Part shown: in pieces, positions 1 through 9,449 of the stretch
How the letters are laid out: each line of letters begins with the position of its first letter
How positions within the stretch are numbered: position 1 is the stretch's first letter
NCBI GenBank assembly: GCA_001557505.1
Contig: LSAX01000011.1
Coordinates: forward strand, 124,001 to 188,000
Length of the DNA stretch: 64,000 nucleotides
From: Reticulascus tulasneorum
Taxonomy: Eukaryota; Ascomycota; Sordariomycetes; Glomerellales; Reticulascaceae
Direction of reading: 5' to 3'
Notes under the pieces: generated by a model
Database searches by the model: none
Told to the model about the DNA's origin: nothing
What the model saw: only the letters and a program-made list of their open reading frames with translations
Made by a program: the position numbers and the translations under genes

Positions 1-514
1 CAGCCACTCCCTTCCTACACTGGCAGATACAGCCTCCCAGGGACCGTTAGACAAAGGCGATGACTCTATGTTCATCTTCAAACTCGTTCCCCCGCGGGCC
101 GGTCTTTCTCGAGCTGTCAACTTCACGAAACCCACGGTACATTATTTTGCCGTGCCTAACCTCAAACAAGGACGACTCTGGATGGCCGCACTAATGAAAG
201 CAACCATCGATCGGGACGACGGCCAACCCATCACAACAACATATCAACAAAAGACAATATCTTTGGCCAAGGCTCGTGCCATGCGCCATCGGCCACCAGC
301 ATTGATGAACCTCGACGAAGGTCCAGAGGATGAGAAACTGAAGGCCGACGCAAGGAAGGACTCGGATGGCTTAGGCATTTCGTTCGGTGAGGCAGATAGC
401 GGAGTATCTGGCATGGAGAAAGTAGGGCTCAGCGAAGTCAAGAGCGCGAACGCCAGAAAGATTGCCTTTGAGTCAGAGAGTATTAACGGCGTGCTACCCC
501 CTCAGAGTGCCTAA
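1..514 (+). CDS. BOI-type PH-domain polarity protein, 3' end (partial)
   Basis: The frame is open from the left edge (first full codon at base 2) to a TAA at 512-514, so the ATG at 68 is internal rather than the start. The visible 170 or so residues begin inside a pleckstrin homology domain: a beta strand (MFIFKLVPP), then VHYFAVPNLKQGRLWMAAL, the C-terminal PH helix with its characteristic Trp. After it comes a conserved-looking stretch, TYQQKTISLAKARAMRHRPP, and a Ser/Glu-rich tail. From memory this arrangement matches the C-terminus of fungal Boi1/Boi2 proteins (SH3-SAM-PH), which bind Cdc42 and acidic lipids and act in polar growth and exocytosis. The SH3 and SAM domains would lie outside the window. 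The PH assignment is secure; the BOI assignment is likely. Confidence 0.7.
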   Translation, partial: SHSLPTLADTASQGPLDKGDDSMFIFKLVPPRAGLSRAVNFTKPTVHYFAVPNLKQGRLWMAALMKATIDRDDGQPITTTYQQKTISLAKARAMRHRPPALMNLDEGPEDEKLKADARKDSDGLGISFGEADSGVSGMEKVGLSEVKSANARKIAFESESINGVLPPQSA

Positions 515-1464
515 AATTCGTCTAATTATCTGAAGATAGCGACGATCCGTTTCCTTTAACCATTCTTGTACGATGGAGATTTTTATACATAGCTTTGTCA
601 TATATGAGGGCACAAATTCCACATGGGTCGGCGTATCTGGACATGTTGCAGAGAGGGCAAAAAGAACCCAGATGGCGGTCGGCTTCGGATCTGGACATGC
701 CAGCGATAATTTTGACGCATCATGTGTTCCCTTTGTTTTAGCGGACTCTTGGGCGCGCAGCTAGGATGAGAAGGACGACCACGGTATTGATGACTTTGAA
801 GGTATGATGCCGAGGGGCGTTTGCGAGTGCGAAGTAAGGACTGGTCGGCGGTCGCTTTGCAAGGGGACAGCTGTATCAGAAAATGCTGTGGCCTTCGTCG
901 CCGTGGCCCCTTCCGCTGCCGAAGCGGCACTGATGGCTACGCGACGAAGTATTGTTAATACCTGGTTCAGTACGTCATGAATAGCAATTATATTGGGATT
1001 GACGAGGTCTTACTGTTCCATGCCGTATTATACATTGAGGTTAATAGTCTAGCCCGGCGACAGGCGGGAAGGACATCGGTCCCTCGGCCTGGCCTCAGTG
1101 GATCTACGATATCGGCAATCAAGCGACGGGACCGCCGCCGGAAGCGACAGCATCGACCGCAGCACAACCATGTGCATTTAGGCATGCCCATGCCATGGCC
1201 CATGGGCGCTTTGGCTGCGTATCGTCGCAGATCCCGGACAAGCATGTCACTGAGTGAGATCATCCTGAATTGGTTGCAGCACACGTTAAGGAAACGACCG
1301 GATATGTGGCCTAAGGGCAAATGGAAAGCGGGATTTTGATTCACGGACAATCACGATCCGCACAGAAGCCCGGCTCTATTACAGTCACCACCGGCCCTCG
1401 TGCAACTAAAATTCTCCACATAGCCTCATACAATATTCATTATGGCTGATAATGCGCAGCTGAC
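515..1464. other. Intergenic, no gene seen
   Basis: Convergent 3' flanks of the PH-domain gene (plus) and the rhodopsin-fold gene (minus). Small open frames exist on both strands around 600-1350, but they are Arg/Pro-rich, overlap each other antisense and show no domain or splice pattern. I see no RNA gene or repeat. Confidence 0.5.
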
Positions 1465-2903
1465 CTAAGCAAAAGCACTAACACTCCCCTTTCGGGCGTC
1501 ATCCACTCCTGAACTGCTTCCCCTGGAATGAACGGAAGCAGAGTCCGTTTCTTGCGTGTCCGTGTGAACATGTTTTGGTTCCTGACTTCCGAGCGCATTT
1601 CCTACATCTTGCATCTCAAAATAAGCCGGCCCAGAGCCGTCACTAATTATCACAGTGGCACGCACCGCCACCTTCTCGTCGCAGCTGACACTACTGCGAA
1701 CATATCCATGAGACCGCGGCCAGCCATGACGAACGCTCTTGAGAATCGAGCTAGTTCTAGATACGTGACTCGATGTCTTCGGGCTTGCTGTACTTGATGT
1801 GACGCTCCCACGGAGCTTCTTGGATATCACTTTCGAAAGAGGTTGCAGGGACGGAACACACGCGCACCAGAAGCCGATGTGAGTCTGGGCGTCTGTCCAT
1901 GTGATAATGATGATGGAATGGTAGAATCTGAGACAGACGTCAGCACACTCTCCCAATGCATAGATGAATCGTGAGCTTACGGATGGTCGTGGAAACCGGG
2001 GGCTGCCATTATCACAATCCTCACTATACCAGCCGCGATGGCGATCAGTCCGACTAAAAACGCTGACATCACCCCAATGGCATGCACACCACGCTTCATA
2101 TAGCCCCAAATCACCCACACCGGGATGGCGAAGAGCGCACAATCTATGAAGACGCCTAAGCCACAATGCACAAAGACAAGCCAGTTGTTGACCTCGCGGG
2201 CCCTGCAGTCGCGGTTCTTGTAAGTGTGATCAAAGACGTGACTATTATAGTCAGCTTCACTGCGGCATTGCGATGTGTGTTGGTGACCTACGAGACGTGT
2301 TTGCATTCAGTCAACTTTATGATTGACGGCACAACAGTTGAGACCAAAGACATGAATCCTACGGTATAAATTGCCGTCAAGACTACCCCTGGAGTTTATG
2401 GGTGAGTAAGGTATCCCACCACCCGTGGAATTTGGGACTTGGACTTACTGTCTTTACTCAAACGCAGTAGGAAAACGCTGATGGAGAGCCTTATGAAGCC
2501 CGTTACGAGAAAGTACAAGAGTTCCAAAACACTTATTTTCTACCAAGCCATTTTGTTAGCGGCGCAGGAGAAAGGGGCCTCAACGGGCACTTGCATCGAG
2601 GAGCTTATGAATGTTTTCAGGTACTGGAAGATTGTGATCGTCCGTAGTAATGTCGATCGTGTTCATCCCATAAGCAGAGAAGATGATGGCCAAACACTGA
2701 GGGCATGTCAGCCGTGCCACGTTCGCATGGTGCATATCGGTACTACTTACAAAACCAGTGACGGCGAGCAAGTCATCCCAGCCCAAAGCTTTCACCACGA
2801 GCGTGCGTACAAGCAGCCGTGCGAGCATGAAAGCTGTTGAGACTGCAATCAAGGCTATACACAACTTGTCATGTATCCATCCTAGAGATTCGAGGGACGT
2901 CAT
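1465..2903 (-). CDS. Fungal rhodopsin-fold (PTH11/SAT4-like) integral membrane protein
   Basis: Six exons can be joined on the minus strand: 2903-2751, 2696-2595, 2539-2449, 2388-2292, 2241-1981 and 1927-1465, giving 388 residues. All introns are 50-60 nt; the second is a GC-AG intron (donor GCAAGT). The family signature ARLLVRTLVVKALGWDDLLA lies in the first exon, followed by hydrophobic helices in exons 1-5 (for example CLAIIFSAYG, LYFLVTGFIRLSISVFLLRL, FVHCGLGVFIDCALFAIPVW, FLVGLIAIAAGIVRIVIM) and the WTDAQTHIGFWCACVPSLQP segment that ends the conserved part. The roughly 115-residue C-terminus is Ser/Thr-rich and presumably cytosolic. The family (fungal rhodopsin domain, related to PTH11-like receptors) consists of seven-helix plasma-membrane proteins of mostly unknown ligand. 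An ATG at 2966 is in frame, but 2903 directly precedes the first helix. Function beyond membrane protein is not shown. Confidence 0.8.
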
Positions 2904-5293
2904 TGCAAAACAAAACTGGCCCGCAGCCGGCTCGCCCTGCCAACTCAAGCAAACCGGCGTCCTCAATGATGTAACAGATGGGACGAGAATTCTGTAGCCC
3001 GCGAGAGGAGCCGATGTCGAAAGACAGAATGCTCTGTCTTTCCGCCTCGCGGGGTGATTGCTCGGACCTGAATAGTCGTTTGAAAATGCGACTCTGGGGT
3101 CGAGAGGTAACTCAAATTGCGAGCACTCCTAGTGTAGAAATAGGTTGTTTTGGGGGATCAGAGAGTTATCGGGGGTACTCTGCCAATCCCTATGGACATC
3201 TTAAGGAATCAAGGCTTCACAGGCCAAGATGGATCCGGACTCGAATCATGGCAATTGAGTCAACCTGTCGAGTCAGTAGCGCAGCTGAGACTCTCAAAAC
3301 GACGAACTCAGTCCCATCACCACCTAGCGAGGCCTGCCATACACCGACTTTGACTTTGTAGGACTTTCCGTTTGCGGGTTAAGTCACAATTAACGCTTGT
3401 TCGCCTATGCTAACATTTGACTCCGAGCACCAACATCCCGGTCTCTGACTTCCGGCGTCACCGCCGAATACCTGAGTCTTCACTCGAGATGGACAACGAC
3501 CGGCTCGAACTCAAAGCCGAAGCTAAAAAATCTTCTCGGGCTGTATACCGTATGTGATGCTTCCGTCATGAGTAACTCATCGTTGCCACGCAATTACGCC
3601 AACTCACCAAGAACTAAGGCTGTGGGATCCATTAACACTGGGGCGAGGGCGAGAATTTCCCCTGGTTGTCTACCTAGGACGGCGTGCCCTCTCTGCTTTT
3701 CATCTCGTCAGTAAACGGCCGAGTTCACAGTGACTGCGATTCGGAACACTGCCATGCCTTGGAAGGCTGTCATAGCCCGTGCATCACCGACGCCTGTTAT
3801 TCCAAAACAATGACACCCAAACTGAAGAGTACGTCTCGCGTTAGAAAGAGTGACAACAGACAACCTCGCGCACCAGGTCTGGTTCGATCAATACTGAACA
3901 AGTTTAGGAAATAACCATCGAATCCCTTCCATGCCAGGTATCTCCCCTGTCAAGTAAAAGGAGCGAGTCGTCAGTCTGCGTGTTTTCTGTGGCCACGTTG
4001 TCTGAATTGAAGATCCTGGCGAGAATATCCTACATCATTTACATTAGTCCACACACAGTTCAATATCTATAAGTATACTGGCTGACATATCCATACAGAT
4101 GGTGTACGATGGGTGTAATCGCGGATTTGCCAGCACCATTTGGACTCATGGTGGACTCGGCTGTTGGGCTCGGACAACTCGGCAACACCGACTTCCGCCG
4201 GCAAATTTTAGGTTCGACTAATGTTCATGACGTGCGGTAGCGTGCAAGTCTGAAGGACGCCTCGAAGCCGAAATGGGCCCTAGTGCAGGGGCCTCGGCAG
4301 GAGATCTAGATCTGTGATGCTAGTAGATCTGGATTCGCTCGTGATGTGACTAGTACGCTATGGCGTTCATCCAATGCGCAAGTATTTTGGATGGGCGACT
4401 TGGATCTGATTGTATCATCTGTTGCTGATCTATTCTTTGGTTTTATGCGGAGATCACTAAACAATAAACTGGACCTAGGATTCTACGGAGTTCATTCTGA
4501 TCACTTGTTTGATATGAGACTTGAAGTCCAGAGCCTGCAGGCTTCAGGGCAAGTGACGACCTATCATGGACAATGTTTCCATGCAGTCCAAGACATTGGC
4601 CAGTCAAATCATCCATGTCTTGTTATGGAACCCAGTTTCGAACAGATTTACATTTTATGAGGTGTCCGGTCTTTGGGCTTAACACGTGGTGAGAAAGGAC
4701 ATATGTCTCAAGGAAACAGCGGAGGGTCTCAAGCTCGCATCTAGCCCACAGTTCCCCATTGCTTGTCAAAATATTACAGGCCAAAACAGATATCTGATGC
4801 GTGGGAAATTATACATTGACGGCTACGCCTCCCCGTGATAAAAAACCATTTGTTCAAGTAGGGCAGTGCCAGGATGTTAGATCAATCGGGCTTCAAGTCG
4901 GCGGTAGCAGCAAATTTAAGAGAGCACCCCCAGCTAACTCCTTTGGCACACATCTATTTGCCGAAGCTAGACTTGCAAGCTGTTGCTTTCAGATTAGGTT
5001 CATTGGGTGGTTGAGCATGAAACTGTCTTCCCATGTGCGTGTTTCCTATGGCATTTGGATGACCACCGATCAGACAGATTCATGTTCACGGAGCTTCATC
5101 AGACCCAGCCCAGATCCTTCCGCCACCATGCCCATCCATATATCATCTTTCACATAATTTCCCATCACTTGTTCGTATTTCAAACGAGACTGCTAGAAGT
5201 TTCTGGTGTTCTGGAACCTCTCTTCTTTGTTCAGGTGGAGTCCCCAAAGCCGAACAACCGCATCCGGCAATTGAGACCAGTCGCCCATCGGCG
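2904..5293. other. Gene-poor stretch, no supportable gene
   Basis: About 2.4 kb with only short unsupported frames (for example 3684-3914 and 4346-4660 on the plus strand). There is no domain, no convincing exon chain and no tRNA or rRNA pattern. A short AGATCT-rich run occurs at about 4300-4332. The promoter of the minus-strand rhodopsin-fold gene should lie at the left end of this stretch. Confidence 0.5.
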
Positions 5294-6091
5294 ATGAACA
5301 GTACCACATTTCAGGAAACGCCGAAAACAATGCAATATGGGGCAAGAAGCGCTCAAAGAGACCTCTATTTATATAGATGGATGGTGCTTGTTGCCAAAAG
5401 CAGTCCCGGCCAACCCATTTCCGTTTGCAGCAGCTCGGCACATCAGTATTACAAAGACCAAATCAACTGCAGGCTACATTCCGCACTTCCGTCCATGCCC
5501 AAATCGGCTCTGATCATGGCACCGGAGCTCGACAAGACCGGATTGCGGACCTTGCATTCAGATGTTAATCGAGCACTCATACAAGCCAAGTGTCTTTTGG
5601 AAAGTGAAGGGCAGTACGAAAGAGCGCTAGAGCATGCAAATTGGGCGTTTGATATCACTGCAAGATATAATTTCTTTCACCTTGAGCACAAGGTACAGCT
5701 TTTCCGGGGCCACTGCTTCTCATACCTGGGTGAGTGGAAGTGTGCCCATGAATGTTATGTACGTGCTGCCAGCGTCCCGGGATTGTTCATCGAGGAAGGA
5801 GGCAAGCGTGTGGATATTGAGAAGTTGACGAGAGAGTGTTTCGATGTGCTCAAGGCCCTAGAGGAGATAGAAGAGATGGAAGCGAGTGCGAGACGCAGGG
5901 AGAAGAGCGCCAAGAAAAAGAGCGTAAGGTTTCTCATTCCTCGAAGCCAAGAGCCAGGTGGCAGACAAGAACTCAGCGCCAGAGAAAACTGGCATGGGGA
6001 TGCGATAGGTTTGGCCAAGGACTTCACTGCTACAGGCTTCTCCAAAAGAAAGCCATACTTACGGTCAGTCAAGGGGCGGTACCTTTCGTGA
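5294..6091 (+). CDS. Hypothetical protein with TPR-like helices
   Basis: Single open frame of 265 codons. The first 67 residues look like non-coding sequence; ATGs at 5495 and 5516 (MAPELDKTGLRTLHSDVNRA) are more likely starts and would give 198 or 191 residues. The core reads as paired helices of TPR style: ALIQAKCLLESEGQYERALE followed by a stretch with the pattern LFRGHCFSYLGEWKCAHECY, then an acidic and basic charged helix (ALEEIEEMEASARRREKSAK) and a basic tail. Such short TPR-like proteins occur in Sordariomycetes without known function. It lies 412 bp upstream of the coiled-coil gene on the same strand. Real coding status is probable because of the helical periodicity; function is unknown. 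Confidence 0.5.
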   Translation: MNSTTFQETPKTMQYGARSAQRDLYLYRWMVLVAKSSPGQPISVCSSSAHQYYKDQINCRLHSALPSMPKSALIMAPELDKTGLRTLHSDVNRALIQAKCLLESEGQYERALEHANWAFDITARYNFFHLEHKVQLFRGHCFSYLGEWKCAHECYVRAASVPGLFIEEGGKRVDIEKLTRECFDVLKALEEIEEMEASARRREKSAKKKSVRFLIPRSQEPGGRQELSARENWHGDAIGLAKDFTATGFSKRKPYLRSVKGRYLS

Positions 6092-6503
6092 CTACCTTCA
6101 TGCCGTCTGATAACATGCTGATATTCCTTGGCAACTTCATAGATCGTGATATTATACATGACGCCTCAAATCTCGATGCACACGCATGACCCAGCTCTGT
6201 TTCTTTCATGATATCCAGCCTTACAATCGCGACTGGCACGCACATGTTTTTGTCACTTGCATGTGCGTTCATGGCGATGTTCTTTGACCAGTTGAAGCCC
6301 AGCGCCGGAAACAGGAGAAGCACTTTCGAGGATGTGTGGTTTTAAACGTAGTTGATGTCTGCTGTAAGCTATAAGCCCGTATTATTGTTCTGCCTTGTGA
6401 ATCTCTCAGAGCTGTCGTTGTAGCGAATCAAACCTTTCTCAAGTGGCAGCCAAAGTAAACGTCTAGTTCCCGATATTAGACTGACCTTTCCACTATAATC
6501 ACA

Positions 6504-9449
6504 ATGTCTGGAAGCGGTAGCGGAAAAGGCGGCAATGGAGGAGCCGATGAATCTAGCCCGGGGGCCCGCGGAGAATATGAGCCGCACGACAAGGAGTGGG
6601 ACGTCGAGGAGATAACAGACTTCTCACCCCATGATCGCCCTCCGCACCCCCCGGGCCGTGACCAGGGCAATCCGTTCTGGTGGTCGAAACTTCACCCTGT
6701 GCCACCACCTGGCCATCCAGCCCGAGAGCTCCTCTTCGCACCAAAATCAGAAATAACAGAGGATGAGCAGAGGCGAATCGTTGATGCCTGGGATAAGCTA
6801 GTTCCCCAAGGCGAGCTCACCCTTACTGAGGCGCTTCGACCTAGCGAGTCACGGGATAAGCGAGCTGGGGAGCGAGCAGAAGAGCTTCACAAAGCAACGG
6901 GCGAGATAATCTCCGACGAGGAATTCTTCCGCATCTGGGATCAGGAGACCACTAACGACGGTCTCCTCGCCGCGCTGCAGGAATGGTGCGTAGGCCGCGA
7001 GATGATCCCGATAACTTACGTCAACAAAATCATTCATATGATGAATTCGCTTGAATACGAGACTGTGCGGGAAACGGATCGTCTCCGCAGCAAACTTCGA
7101 GCCGACCACGATGCTCACGCTGCGAAGCTGAAGGCTCTGGAGCATCAATGCCAAAAGCTGCGCGAGGACGACAGGACCAAATTCGAAACCAAATTTGCGT
7201 CACATAGACTGCTCCTTCATCTAAAGGACCTCAACGAAGCAGTAAAAACCCAGGATGGTATGATCGGAGGGCTTAGCAAAGATCTCCCAAGGATGCAGGG
7301 GGAGCAAGATGACCACTCGGCGAAGTGGACAGAAGAGTATTCCGAACTTGAACACATTTGTTTCGAATGGCAGGCAGCCATCAACCTATTAGACCAGGAT
7401 GGGGGATACACCGTAGAAAACATCCGAGGACTAGAACAGCTGGAACAAAAGGCTCGGCTACAGGTGACTCGCCTGCGAGAGTGTTTGCTGGCCAGAAGAG
7501 CACATGTCATCTTAAACCGGGCTAGCATCAACCACGACAGGAGGGAAGAGTTTGAAAGAATGCAAGACGTTATCGAAGAGTCCTCCCAGGAAGTGGCCAG
7601 GGTCGCAAACATATACTTCTCAGACATCTCCCCGCGGCGCCAAATCAGCCGCCTGGAAGCCCACGGGGCGAAGAGAAGGGTCGAAGAGGTCAACAACGCG
7701 ATGAAACACAAAGTGGGCGACTTCACCAGCACTGCCACGGTGGACAATACTGCACACGAGAAGCAGCTGGAGAGCAACTTGGTGAAAACCGAGGACCTGA
7801 CGATAAAGCTCAAGGTAGCCAACGCGGCCCGAGAGAACCTCCTACAAGCATTAGAAGAGACGGGAAATAATGATATCATCCAGGCGCTTGACACAATCGA
7901 GCAATACAAAGCCCTCGTCCACGATGAGCTAGCAAATGAAATCTTAACCAAAAGGCAAGCGTTGGAGCCGCATGTTGACGGTGCAGCAAGCATACAAACA
8001 GCCATTGACTCGGTACGGCTATCACTCGTGGCCGCTACGTCGAAAGACGACATGGGACAGATCCGAGCTGGCATTAATAGCGCTGCCGAAACGGCCCATG
8101 CACTTACGGAGTTATGGAATAGGCCATCTGACACGTTGTTTGATTTCTGGACAAGCATGGACGGCAAGAAGGAACAGCGCTTTACTGAGGCAGGGCTCAA
8201 AGCGGCGCTGGCCAACAAGAACAAAGAGATCGTGGAGCTTCGAAGTCTAGTTGATCGTTTACACTCCGAGAAGCTGACCAGTCTCGACAACGACATCGGG
8301 TTTCCAGCTGAAGCCATGGAATCCGAGGAGAAGGCGAACAAGAAATATGCCGAGTTCCAAGCCCAGATGGAAATGGCCGACATTGCCCACGCCAAAGAGG
8401 TTGAGAAACTCAGGGGCCAGCTAAAGAGGTCTATGGTAAACGTGAGCGACCTGGAGACCAAGCTGAAGAAGGCCAATGCAGAACTGTCCCAAAAAGTTGA
8501 AGATCTCGAAGATGATTCGATGAAGATTGCGGGCGGTTTCAACTTGGAAAGCGAGCGCGACAGATTACAGTCTGTAAGTGAAGATTTGCAGAAGAAACTC
8601 GAAATTGCTCAAGAAGAAGTCAGCATTCAGAAGACAGCACTAGAAAACGTTGAGTCACAGCGCGATCGGCTGGCGCGCGACTATAAGAAACAGCTAAAGG
8701 TGGTTGAAGTCATTCAGTTGAACCACAGAGCAACGCAAGATGTTGCCAGAAGTCTCAGAACGCGGATCGATAATCTCCAAAGGCAGCTCGATCTGGAAGA
8801 ACACAAACGCGAAAACGAGCTTAAACAAGCCCTGGAACGTGCGGAGAGAGATGAAGCGGCCGCCCCAAAAGAGCACAGGATATCGCCGGGCCAGATCCAG
8901 ACATTCAAAGACCAGGTAGAGGATATCATAACAAAGGCGAAGTGGTACACAGGACTTCAGATTAGACATGTCAGAAGCCCGATAGAGGTTGAGAGGCTTT
9001 TCAACAAGCTATTCCAACCCAGCGAGGGTGCAAGGGTAGCAATCGCACCACCAGCAGGAGCAACCTCGGAGGACATTGAAGCTTTCTGGACAATAGTGAC
9101 ATTCCAGCGACGGAGAGCCGAGATTGTCGACGCCATGAAACGAGAGAACTGGAAGTTGGCTGACAAGAATTGGGTGAACCTTGAGGCATGGCGACTCGAC
9201 AAAGGAGTCGACTGGGAGAGCACCTGGCCCAAGGCGGAGATTCAAGGCTCCATGAACTATCTGCGCGCTCTGCTTGATGTGAAGCTGGAGGACGTGGGCC
9301 TGCCAAATGAAGCAAGGCAAGTAAGGTTGAACAAAGCATCCGGGCGATATGAGGAAGCCGAGGCCATGGATCCCCGACAGCCTTGGAGGGATCTTGGGAA
9401 GCGTTTCAAGAGAGACTTGGATAAAGAGAGCGCAGAATCCCCGACGTAA
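6504..9449 (+). CDS. Large coiled-coil protein of unknown function
   Basis: Intronless frame of 981 residues starting at an ATG after a non-coding leader. Residues 1 to about 75 are Gly/Ser/Pro-rich and disordered. A short conserved-looking segment follows (NPFWWSKLHPVPPPGHPARE, about 56-75). Residues roughly 170-830 have long Glu/Lys/Gln-rich heptad stretches typical of coiled coils, for example around DLETKLKKANAELSQKVEDL. The last 140 residues, from about SPGQIQTFKDQVEDIITKAK, are less charged, contain many Trp residues (IEAFWTIVTFQRRR, WRLDKGVDWESTWP) and may fold. No ATPase motif is present, so this is not an SMC protein. A structural or scaffold role is the most one can infer. The stop codon lies inside a GTAAGT sequence (see findings). 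Confidence 0.75.
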   Translation: MSGSGSGKGGNGGADESSPGARGEYEPHDKEWDVEEITDFSPHDRPPHPPGRDQGNPFWWSKLHPVPPPGHPARELLFAPKSEITEDEQRRIVDAWDKLVPQGELTLTEALRPSESRDKRAGERAEELHKATGEIISDEEFFRIWDQETTNDGLLAALQEWCVGREMIPITYVNKIIHMMNSLEYETVRETDRLRSKLRADHDAHAAKLKALEHQCQKLREDDRTKFETKFASHRLLLHLKDLNEAVKTQDGMIGGLSKDLPRMQGEQDDHSAKWTEEYSELEHICFEWQAAINLLDQDGGYTVENIRGLEQLEQKARLQVTRLRECLLARRAHVILNRASINHDRREEFERMQDVIEESSQEVARVANIYFSDISPRRQISRLEAHGAKRRVEEVNNAMKHKVGDFTSTATVDNTAHEKQLESNLVKTEDLTIKLKVANAARENLLQALEETGNNDIIQALDTIEQYKALVHDELANEILTKRQALEPHVDGAASIQTAIDSVRLSLVAATSKDDMGQIRAGINSAAETAHALTELWNRPSDTLFDFWTSMDGKKEQRFTEAGLKAALANKNKEIVELRSLVDRLHSEKLTSLDNDIGFPAEAMESEEKANKKYAEFQAQMEMADIAHAKEVEKLRGQLKRSMVNVSDLETKLKKANAELSQKVEDLEDDSMKIAGGFNLESERDRLQSVSEDLQKKLEIAQEEVSIQKTALENVESQRDRLARDYKKQLKVVEVIQLNHRATQDVARSLRTRIDNLQRQLDLEEHKRENELKQALERAERDEAAAPKEHRISPGQIQTFKDQVEDIITKAKWYTGLQIRHVRSPIEVERLFNKLFQPSEGARVAIAPPAGATSEDIEAFWTIVTFQRRRAEIVDAMKRENWKLADKNWVNLEAWRLDKGVDWESTWPKAEIQGSMNYLRALLDVKLEDVGLPNEARQVRLNKASGRYEEAEAMDPRQPWRDLGKRFKRDLDKESAESPT

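Noticed and set aside
598..1350. Overlapping frames on both strands between the PH-domain and rhodopsin-fold genes
   Set aside because: Arg/Pro-rich, mutually antisense, without domain or splice pattern.
3875..3900. GGTTCGATC reminiscent of a tRNA B box
   Set aside because: No matching A box, acceptor stem or cloverleaf around it.
3481..3914. Possible two-exon small gene starting MDNDRLELKAEAKKSS
   Set aside because: A donor-like GTATGT follows the first 20 codons, but no acceptor gives a convincing continuation into the 3684-3914 frame.
7217..8542. 441-codon open frame on the minus strand
   Set aside because: It is the antisense shadow of the coiled-coil gene. Its Ser/Leu/Phe-rich composition is what Glu/Lys-rich codons give on the other strand.
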